From: Triticum aestivum
Lineage: Eukaryota; Streptophyta; Magnoliopsida; Poales; Poaceae
DNA length: 64,000 nucleotides
Reading direction: 5' to 3'
Assembly: GCF_018294505.1 (NCBI RefSeq)
Contig: NC_057807.1
Location: 137,484,747 to 137,548,746 of the forward strand
The notes under the pieces are model-generated. The model saw nothing but the letters and a program-made list of their open reading frames with translations, made no database searches and had not been told where the DNA came from. This document shows positions 56,326 through 64,000 of this stretch, in pieces; positions within the stretch are counted from its first letter, which is position 1; every line of letters starts with the position of its first letter. Made by a program: the position numbers and the translations under genes.

Positions 56326-56569
56326 TAGTAGTAAACTCTGCATATTAGGTTTGATCGAAGTCAAACTTCCTAAAGTTTGACCAAGTTTATAGAAAAATAT
56401 AAACATTTACCATAACAAATATGTATGATGTGAAAGTACATTCAATAATGAATCTAATGGTATTTATTTGTTATTGTATATGTTAATATTTTTTGTTATA
56501 AGCTTTCTGAGAGTTTACAAAACTTGACTTTGACCAATGCTAATACGCGGACTTAAATAAAAAGGGAGT
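56326..56569. mobile_element. MITE with TTTGACC/GGTCAAA-type ends
   Basis: CAAACTTCCTAAAGTTTGACCAAG at the left and AAAACTTGACTTTGACCAATG with AAAAAGGGAGTA at the right form a loose inverted repeat around an AT-rich middle. This is a common Stowaway type in grasses. The left terminus is degraded. The interior up to 56880 has no gene. Confidence 0.5.
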
Positions 56570-56879
56570 ACACATTTTTTTCTTAGTTTGTAGTGAACTA
56601 ATCATTTGTTGAAATTGTGAAATAAATATATTAGGCTATTGACTTCGAATGTAATGGTCTATACAATTCAATAGTTACAATCATTGTCGAATCCCAAGAT
56701 GTATACAAGGTCTATAGTACTTCACAACATGCTCAAACTCACATAATCCCAGTCAAATGAGAATCTAAATGCATTTCATAGTTATTACTTGTTGTAGGAT
56801 GCAACAAACCAACCATAACTCTACACCAGCATTATAGAAGCAACATTTTGACATATCCCAATGTGTGAATGAAACATGC

Positions 56880-57870
56880 AGAGAGAGCTTTTGAAGATGG
56901 AGCAGATAGGGTGGGAAAGATTATGTATGTGGACGAGAGAGTAGAGACAACCTAACTGAGACAGAGAGAGAGGATAGAGAGAGAAAGAGAGAGAAGGAAG
57001 AAGTTAGGTCTGGTGGAAAAATGGAGACATGTAATATACGTGAGATGCGTGTGCATCGGATTCTGTATACGTGGAAGGAGAAGAGACAACATGTTTGATG
57101 AGAGAGCTGGAAAAAACATGGACGAGAGGGGAAGGATCTCATGGGTTGAGGGATTGATAATTTTTGTGGGGGGAGAGAGGGATTGCTAATTTTGTGCGAG
57201 AGAGAGAAGAGGGTGGGGGGAGGAGTCAGTCAGCCGTCGTCACATCACCCTGCTTCCAAATGCCCCGCATTCTCTAGCGCGTGTGGTCGCCGTCTTCGAT
57301 CTGCTCGATGCCCTCTTTGAAGATTGAGGTGTTGTGCATGTTGGGGTGCAAAGAAGCACAAGCGAGAGTGGTCGCCGTATAACCTTGGATGGGGATGAAT
57401 TGTGTGCTCGGGGGTGTGTGTGTGTTGTGTTGTGTGTGTGTGTGTCAGATATTGAGAGAAACAAACCTAATGTGTATGGAGAAAAAATGGTATTCACGAA
57501 GAGATTGTGCGGGCCTTGAGGTGGGCAGGGGCCGGGTGAGGGTGTCAAAATGTGCGCGTTGATGCATGTTTGCATGCGATCGTGCGAGGGACGGACGAAT
57601 CGAGAGAGATGGTTGTTGTGTTACGGATGCTCCTCTCTCTCTCTCTCTTCTCTCTCACACACACACACACAAGTAAACTAGAAGACCGTTCTCTCATGTA
57701 TACACAACGTATCGGCATCTGTCTATGTCTCACTCATGCATGATCATTTGCACATTCACACCTCTCTATGTCTGTATCACACGCACACCGTCTCCACATT
57801 GCCCTTCCGCCACAACACACATATGGACACATACACACGTTCTCTCTCAGTCACACACACAAAATCAGTA
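56880..57870. repeat. GA/GT-rich zone turning CT/AC-rich
   Basis: Purine-rich GAGAGAG stretches (56880-57230) change to GT-rich (57415-57442) and then to CT and AC tracts (57632-57672, 57828-57860). This resembles two opposed zones of the kind seen at 3.0, 19.5 and 50.6 kb. No coding frame is credible. Confidence 0.45.
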
Positions 57871-58020
57871 TTAAAAAAACTAGGGCGCACCTAAAACGTC
57901 CAAATCCAAATAAACACGAACTGGAGCTAAATTCAAATATATGGAAATATTGCAGCGTCAAGAACTTTCCAGGAAAAAAAGTTGAGTAATATTCGAGGAT
58001 TGTTTTCACACACACAAAAA

Positions 58021-58640
58021 GGTTCGGTGGATGTCCTTCGAGCGCGACACGGTGACGCACCGTTCGATCGACCCGCGGCCGCGGTTCACGCGCTTGCACA
58101 GGATTCCGTATCGTGGCTGTGGTACTAACTAATAAAGCGCTGCCTAAGTCTAATGTTTACGTGTACTAGTACGGTTTTCTTTTAAGTTTGACCAACCTAT
58201 ATAAAACTAAAGTAAGCTCCCATACGCGCACTCATCAATATGCGCGCCGCCGTTGCGCATGCCGGCCCCCGCTCCGGCCAACAATTTCTCGCCCATCACC
58301 GCCGTGTCGCCGCCATCCCTGTGCCATGAAGCCGAAGGCTCGCCCGCTCACGTCGTCTGCAGTCCCTCCTCGCATGTGCCGCGCTGCCAAGCACGCGAGC
58401 AGCTGGTGGAGCCGCGTCTATGCACGCAGCGTACGAAGAGGAGGACGAGCGCGTGCTCCAGCACGCCGGCAGGAGGAACTAGCGTGTCATTGTCGTCTCC
58501 GCCCGCGCGGAGGAGGCGCGCATGGTGGCTGTCGCGGCGGAAGCCGGTCGCGCGCGTCGAGCCCGCAAACCGGGTGCGGACGCGGAATCTACCTTCGAGA
58601 CCTTGAATGCCACGTGGATCCTGCAATCTGAAGGAGCAAT
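58021..58640 (+). other. GC-rich gene relic, unrecognised
   Basis: A compositional island of high GC with several overlapping open frames. One frame has a short acidic start (YEEEDERV), a TAG, then an Ala/Arg/Glu helix (SARAEEARMVAVAAEAGRA). I cannot identify a product. It could be a broken host gene or part of a transposon exon. The neighbouring 57871-58020 and 58130-58210 are AT-rich; the latter contains AAGTTTGACCAA, a MITE-like end. Confidence 0.25.
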
Positions 58641-58768
58641 TTGGGTCAGTCGACTCATGTGAGCCGTTTGATGCAACATGGATGGCTAGAAGGGCTTCTT
58701 CCACCTCTTCTGCCGTCTTCTTCCTTCGCTCCGTCGAACTTCTTTCACAAATCGACTGACCCAAATTA
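58637..58768. repeat. 132-bp inverted-repeat unit with GGGTCAGTCGA arms
   Basis: AATTTGGGTCAGTCGA (58637-58652) and TCGACTGACCCAAATT (58753-58768) are exact complements. The same GGGTCAGTCGA motif occurs within the TIRs of the nested elements in B and C, so this may be a small relative. Confidence 0.55.
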
Positions 58769-58984
58769 TACTACTAGTATGATCGTATTAAGTATTGGTA
58801 GGACACGGAAGATACGAGCAGTAGTACCAACTGCAAGAGAATGTAGTAAGGACATAGTTCTAGGTACGTTGTACGTACTAAGAGTGTCGAATAACGAGAA
58901 AGAACATAAACATAGTTCTGTCTGGGGCCTCACACACACACCTTGAAATAAACTAAGCAACTAGTCCGCTTGACACTATGGAGA

Positions 58985-59770
58985 ACCAACATGAGCGACG
59001 GTACGGCCATCTACTCGGAGTCGAGTCCTCGTCCCGACTTCGTCCTCGTCTCTCTTCCTCTTCCTCTTCGCCGATGCTTCTTTGCTTGACCGGACACTGG
59101 GCTCTGCTTCTTCATCCAACCCTTGTAGATATTTAAACAAAGGTAGGCATCATTGCTTGCTACAGGATGTGATCTTCATCTAATGTCTTCGGACTCCCAT
59201 GCATGATGAAACTCGTGATGAGTTCTTTCAGTTTAGCGTACGAAGATCAATCATGGTTGCTGCCAGGGTCAGCATTGAAGGTTGAGAGGAACACCAGGCT
59301 TGCCTTCTGGAGATCGAAGGGCTGGCCTACAACGAGACCTATCCGACGCAGGACATCCCTGTCGTTCTTAAAGCCTACAGTAACGAATTTCACTCTTTTG
59401 TCCTTGAGGAAGTTCTTAAAATCCTGGCACTCAACGTCGGCATGGCATATGTGGTAGACCAAGCAAACGTTATGTACGCAAACCTGGATCACGCGGGCTT
59501 CTTCCTCTCTTCGTCCTTTAGATCTTCGCCCAGGACTGTGGTGTACTCAACATCTAGCCCAGCGACCCACTCATCCGTTGAACATGCATAGGAAGCGAGC
59601 AAGCCATGCTTTCACCGTCGCGGATCCACGTGTGTAGATGACGATGAACTGATCGCCGGTGATGGCTCTAACCTGGTACTCAGGCGACCATGGAGATTTG
59701 GGAGGCCATGGATTTTGGAGGAGGGTTAGGAGAAGTTGAACTGTTGTACCCCGCAAAAAAAGGACAGCTA
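58985..59770 (-). pseudogene. Second 3'-5' exonuclease (RNase D/WRN-exonuclease-like) pseudogene
   Basis: On the minus strand, QVRAITGDQFIVIYTRGS and VKAWLARFL lie in one frame (ending 59571). The Exo I motif EWVAGLDVEYT follows in the next frame, then VIQVCVHNVCLVYHI and an Exo II-like region (FVTVGFKNDRDVLRRIG, then FDLQK). A further frame carries DAYLCLNIYKGWMKKQ, where Exo III is expected, and a basic Lys/Arg tail (KRKRKRDEDE in one frame). At least two frameshifts and a TGA separate the parts. The order matches the DEDDy exonuclease group of the 31114 pseudogene, but the two are clearly diverged paralogues, not copies. Positions 59771-60150 look like its promoter region without clear signals. 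Confidence 0.7.
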
Positions 59771-60149
59771 ATGTGAAAGGACGGGACGACTGGGAGCGAA
59801 CTGTTGTAAGGTAGAAGACGGGACGAGTAGGGCGTGCGAACGGCGTGGTTGCTGGCTTGCCCGGTGGATAAACGGCTGCAAGCCCCCAAAGAGTTCTCGA
59901 GAACTATGCGGGACCCACTAGATGTCATGTCTACTAGACCCATATCGTAGGCCTGACGGTATAGCTTCTGCCTGTTCGCACGCCATGCCGGCGCGTGGAT
60001 GTAACTTCACTTAATTCCGTCAACCGTCACGCCTCCACATGACCTTCGCCTCCTCGCGGTCGCGCCCTTTGAGACTTCGACCGGCTATAAATGAGCAATT
60101 TTTTTGCCTACTTCGCATGCATGATACTTCATGTGGTCCTTTTTACTTC

Positions 60150-60345
60150 CGTCAACCGTTTGCAAAGTGTTTGACAAAATTTATACTAAAAATATAAATA
60201 TCTACAATACTGATTATAATGAGTATAAGAACTATGTTTTATAATGAGTATAAAAATATTGATTTACATTGTGAATGTTGATACATTTTTCTATAAGTTT
60301 GGTCAAAGTAGAGGTACATTGACTTCAGACAAAACTTAAATGCAC
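60150..60345. mobile_element. MITE-like AT-rich element with TTTGAC/GGTCAAA ends
   Basis: AAAGTGTTTGACAAAATTTAT at the left and ATAAGTTTGGTCAAAGT at the right form an imperfect inverted repeat around AT-rich DNA with a short tandem repeat (TATAATGAGTATAA, twice). A second Stowaway-like end (CTCCCTTCTAGTTTAAAGGG, about 60430) lies nearby without a partner. Positions 60500-61200 hold no supported gene; they may be the distal promoter of the 61310 gene. Confidence 0.45.
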
Positions 60346-61225
60346 AATGCAGACTAGTTCCTCTGTCCAGGTGTGTGCCATGTCCTATCTTGTCATCCCA
60401 ACAAGGTTAGCTATTACTAGTACTACTATCTCCCTTCTAGTTTAAAGGGCTCGATTCAAAAATTTCACCTACTCTTAGCAAGATAGAGGCGGTGGAATAG
60501 TTTTTGGTAGTCTGCAAAAGTACTCAACTAATGATTCGTTCTTCACAAAAAAATGTGTTTACCAATGCATGCATGAACACTAGTTACTCTAACCCCCCTC
60601 TCTTCTTTAATTGTTTGCCACATCAGCATGTTTGCTATTCCCATGTGTATGATACCAGCTAAGATACCACCATTATGGCCAGCCTTAATCATCTCATGCA
60701 ATAATTTAGTGCACCTTGAAATATGAACATGTGTGGGGCGTGTATGTTTTAATGACTTGGAGACTATACCTAGCCCGGCATGCAGATGACTTATTATGCA
60801 CCGTCCCCATACATGCAGGAAGCCGTTCGTCTCCAAATCTTTTTCCTCCCATGTGTGGAAACAATATGCCTGCATATGCCTGCGAGACTCTCCTTCTCCC
60901 TTCGGCGGTCCCACCACTCCACCCTGTGTGGAAAAAATGTGCATGCATGACTTCTCCTCCCCCCATGCTTGTCCAATCCGTTGTGACCAGCAATATTCCA
61001 CCCCTTCCCTCCCCCATAATTTACTACAAAAAATATGCCCACGTAGCTGCTACGTTAATCACGCAACATATCTTCCGGAACGCTGCTTCAGTTACTTAAC
61101 TGCAGGTGCATTGGGTCACTACATATGGCTCCAACAGGGGTCTGGCCACATGTCAATGACGCAAACTGACCTGCAGTTAAGTCAGTGCAGCTCAGTCCAT
61201 ATCTACGTACATGTGCCATTGTCGC

Positions 61226-61309
61226 TATAAATACTACTCCTCCCATGGCATTCGGAAGAACGCTCGCGTTCATCGCTATCTCCTCCCCCTCCCTCTCACT
61301 TCGACCACC
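61226..61309 (+). promoter_or_regulatory. Core promoter and leader of the interrupted gene
   Basis: A good TATA box (TATAAAT, 61226-61232) lies 84 bp before the ATG. A pyrimidine-rich leader (CTCCCCCTCCCTCTCACTTC) and the context ACCACCATGGC complete a typical grass gene start. Confidence 0.65.
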
Positions 61310-61421
61310 ATGGCATCGCCCCTCCCAAGCCCTAGGTGCCCCTCGCTGCACTGCCCGGACCGTCACGCGTCGCCGTTCTGTTCCTCGCCGCCACTAGTCG
61401 AGGAGGACGCGTCGGCATCCA
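61310..61421 (+). pseudogene. First exon of an unrecognised gene, cut by a gypsy LTR
   Basis: From ATG at 61310 the frame reads MASPLPSPRCPSLHCPDRHA, then SPFCSSPPLVEEDASAS, and is interrupted at codon 38, where the LTR starts (61422). The reading continues only into LTR sequence and stops at 61492. Codon use is GC-rich, and the promoter, leader and start context all look genuine, unlike the surrounding transposons. The rest of the gene would lie beyond the retrotransposon, outside the window. The 37 residues, Ser/Pro/Cys-rich and then acidic, are not enough to assign a family. The insertion should abolish the protein. It is the most credible recent loss of a host gene in this window. Confidence 0.6.
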
Positions 61422-61887
61422 TGAGGGAGTCCTGGATTAGGGGGTCCTCGGATAGCCGGACTATATACTTTGGCCGGACTGTTGGACTATGAAGATACAA
61501 GATTGAAGACTTCGTACCATGTCCGGGTGGGACTCTCCTTTGCGTGGAAGCCAAGCTAGGCACGGATATGTAGATCTCCTTCTCTGTAATCGACTCTGTG
61601 TAACCCTAGCCCCCTCCGATGTCTATATAAACCGGAGGGTTTAGTCCGTAGGACAAGAACAATCATAATCATAGGCTAGCTTCTAGAGTTTAGCCTCTAC
61701 AATCTTGTGGTAGATCAACTCTTGTAATACTCATATCCTCAAGATCAATCAAGCAGGAAGTAGGGTATTACCTCCATCGAGAGGGCCCAAACCTGGGTAA
61801 ACATTGTGTCCCCCGCCTCCTGTTACCATAGCCTTAGACGCACAGTTCGGACCCCCTACCTGAGATCCGCCGGTTTTGACACCGACA
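61422..61887 (+). mobile_element. Gypsy 5' LTR, 466 bp
   Basis: It begins TGAGGGAGTCCTGG and ends GGTTTTGACACCGACA. A TATA box lies in GTCTATATAAACCGGAGGG, followed by a short R region and a U5 with GAGAGGGCCC. The start interrupts the ATG of codon 38 of the upstream exon. The internal region starts with TGGTGCTTTCATT, the usual PBS-side sequence of this Triticeae family. The 3' LTR is outside the window. The family is common in wheat, but I do not name it. Confidence 0.85.
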
Positions 61888-64000
61888 TGGTGCTTTCATT
61901 TAGAGTTCCACAGTGCCGTCACGATAAGGCCTGATGGCTCCTTCAATCATCTGCAACGATGCGATCCAGGGTGAAGTTTTTCTCCCCGTATAGATCTTCA
62001 TATTCGGCGGCTTCGTACTGCGGGTCAACTCGCTCGGCCATCTGGAGCAAATCGATAGCTACGCTCCTGGCCATCAGGTCAGGTTAGGAAGCTTGAACTA
62101 TACTATCGACATCCGCGGAGAATTGATCTTCGATGGATTCGAGCCCATGTCAGGTGCGCCGAACAGTCACGACGAGCATGATTTAGATCTGCCATCGGAC
62201 GGTGTTCGGGAGATCACACCTGCGGCTGCCCCGGCCCTAGATCCAGAGCAGATCATGCCATCCGAGGACGGGTGGATAGACCCCACCACGGAAGCCACAC
62301 ACTCATCGGCGCTAGAGCCGAACACAGACTTCACATCTAAAGAAATCTATATCATCGGACCCTCGGACTCGTCTCCGGTCATAGGTTCCGAACCACGCAC
62401 ATCTGTGCCAATCGACTCTGATTGGGCGCTGACATGGAGTTTACCTCTCTGTCAGGAGACTCTTGGCCGAACTATGTCCGGCTTGAGTGGGAAGCGGATG
62501 ATGAAGAAACTCGTTCCCCACCCACCACCCACTTGGTAGCCATTGTCGATGACTTAACCGACACGCTTGACTTCGACTTCGAAGACATCGACGGTATGGA
62601 CGACGATGCAGGAGAAGAACAGGAACCACCGCCTAAAGGGCGCTGGACAGCCACCTCATCATATGATATATACATGGTGGATACACCCAAAGAAAATAAC
62701 GGCGATGAACTGGAGGACGCAACGGAGGGTAACCCCCTTGAGAAGAAACCAAAGCGACGACGTCGACGCCGCTCCAAATCCCGCCTCAGCAAAAACAACG
62801 ATAACAGCACAAGAAAGAATAATACCCCGGTCGACTCCAAAGGAAACGATGACCCCATGGACCCAGCGGTGGAGCAGGATGAGCCAGGGGACGGTGAACA
62901 TAGTCCGGAGCCGATGTCCAATCATGGCGATGCCGAGGGTAAAACTCATCAACCTGTCTCCGGAGAGGAGAACAGTCCGGACGACGATGCACACATCATT
63001 CCCGGAAAGGCACTTGGAACAAGAGAACCTCCATAGAAGGCTTATTGCCACCGCGAGGAGCTTGAAGAAGCAGAAGCAAAGGCTTAAGACCGCGCAGGAT
63101 ACGCTCAACCGCAGATGGAGCAAAGTGCTTGACACTGAAGAAAAATACGGTGGCGATCGCCACACAAAGAGCTATCCAAAGCGCAAGCTGCTGCCCGAAT
63201 TCGATGACAAGGCTATAGAGCCCATTCAGCCGAAAAATAAAACGGCCGATCAGCGGACCGACCACCCCGTGGCCGCGACAGGGCAGCTAATGACGCTGCA
63301 CATAAGCAGCGCATTATTTTCCGTGAGCACCTGGACAAAAAAGCCGGTATGGCCAGGTCCATCTATGGATCTATGAAGCGTGCTCCAGCACAGGATCATG
63401 GCCGCCCAAATGACTATACTGACAGAATAATAGCTCGGAATCAAAACCGAACACTACAACAGTCAGAAGAATGCCATGACACATCCAAATATAGTGGTGC
63501 CGCGCACTCCCTGTGCTTCACCGATGGGTGCTAGATCATGAATTTTCTAGAAGGATTCAAACCCGTGAACATAGAGGCATACGACCGGAACGACAGACCC
63601 TAGGGTCTGGATTAAGGACTTTATCCTTCCACTCCACATGGCTCGCGGAGATGATCTCCACGCCATCAAATACCTTGGCCCTCAAGTTGAAAGGACCAGG
63701 CTCGGCACTGGTTGAAAAGCCTCCCTGAAAACTCAATTGGAAGTTGGGAAGAGCTTGAGGATGCTTTTAGGCTAATTTCAAGGACCTATGTCGACCTCCG
63801 GATGCAAAGATTTAAGTCACATAATTCAACAGCCCGGAGAGTTAGCCCGAAAGCTTTGGGGAACAGATTTCTCACTAAAGGAATCAAATTGTCGACTGCC
63901 CGGATGCCGAAGCCTTAGCGGGCTTTCAAGCATATTTCTGGACTGAACTGGCTTGCCAGACACCTCGGCCAGGAAAAGCCGAGGACAATGGCACCCCTAA
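61888..64000 (+). pseudogene. Gypsy gag region, decayed, running off the window
   Basis: The reading continues across several frames: 62093-62539 (acidic, Pro/Ser-rich), then 62422-63036 (acidic FEDIDGMDDDAGEEQE, then a basic KKPKRRRRRRSKSR cluster), then a frame with a helix (ARSLKKQKQRLKTAQDTLNR, about 63048-63110), then QRIIFREHL and so on. The gag core LKGPARHWLKSLPENSIGSWE-type segment lies at about 63690-63760 across a frame break (LKSLPENSIGSWEELEDAF is in one frame, 63712 onward). Stops and frameshifts in the last 700 bp show the copy is not coding-competent. Gag would form the particle that packages the element RNA. Protease, reverse transcriptase and integrase lie outside the window. 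Confidence 0.7.

Noticed and set aside
61211..61492. Taking 61211 as the start of the interrupted gene
   Set aside because: That ATG lies upstream of the TATA box. The ATG at 61310 has the proper leader and context, and the frame past 61421 is LTR sequence.

Overview
The window is eukaryotic, AT-rich and intron-bearing, and almost entirely made of transposable elements and broken genes. The repeat types point to a grass of the wheat group (Triticeae, most likely Triticum or Aegilops): many Stowaway MITEs with CTCCCTCCGT ends and TA target duplications, CACTA-type ends with long GGCC-rich subterminal repeats, an Athila-like gypsy element, another gypsy LTR family with the internal PBS and gag-like region, and hosts of AC/AG/CT microsatellites. 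Four runs of N (3988-4408, 25352-25612, 42230-42459, 48998-49240) show it is a draft assembly. No tRNA, rRNA or CRISPR array was seen.

The main content is one family of gene-carrying CACTA-like elements, arranged as two opposed sets. On the + strand lie a decayed relative Z (about 5.2-9.3 kb), A (about 9.4-17.03 kb) and B (about 22.0-29.56 kb). On the - strand lie C (35.54 to about 43.6 kb), D (43.79 to about 50.5 kb) and a probable relative E (pieces at 53.5-56.3 kb). A and D are the best-matched outer pair and B and C the inner pair. The 3' ends of B and C face each other and both abut the same position of the same Athila gag-protease sequence. Each element has a GC-rich first exon with a repetitive leader, a multi-exon gene with conserved splice positions, and then a GGCC-rich tract and a roughly 400-bp conserved terminus ending in TAGTG. 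The gene encodes a proline/threonine-rich protein with a short region resembling the plant Ptta/En/Spm Transposase_24 family and a coiled-coil C-terminus. No TNP2-type DDE transposase and no 5' CACTA terminus was found, so these look non-autonomous or 5'-atypical.

Between B and C (29.56-35.54 kb) are an inverted scrap of the Athila element, a solo LTR, an intronless 3'-5' exonuclease pseudogene with a 32-unit AAG (poly-lysine) expansion, and the 5' LTR plus gag/protease of the Athila element, which is cut by C. Between A and B (17.0-22.0 kb) are Stowaways, one interrupted by a Helitron-like insert, a candidate minus-strand gene, a GA-rich degenerate satellite-like zone with a strong G-quadruplex motif, and a 92-bp tandem repeat.

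The right end (50.5-64 kb) holds a CT-rich zone, a 437-bp foldback element and a solo arm of the same family, an AP2/ERF-like pseudogene, a second exonuclease pseudogene, and a promoter plus first exon of an unrecognised gene interrupted at codon 38 by a gypsy LTR whose decayed gag runs to the window edge. The left end holds one open 233-residue reading frame of unknown function. Most premature stops in the window are consistent with C-to-T change (CGA or CAA/CAG to stop), as expected of long-methylated repeats.
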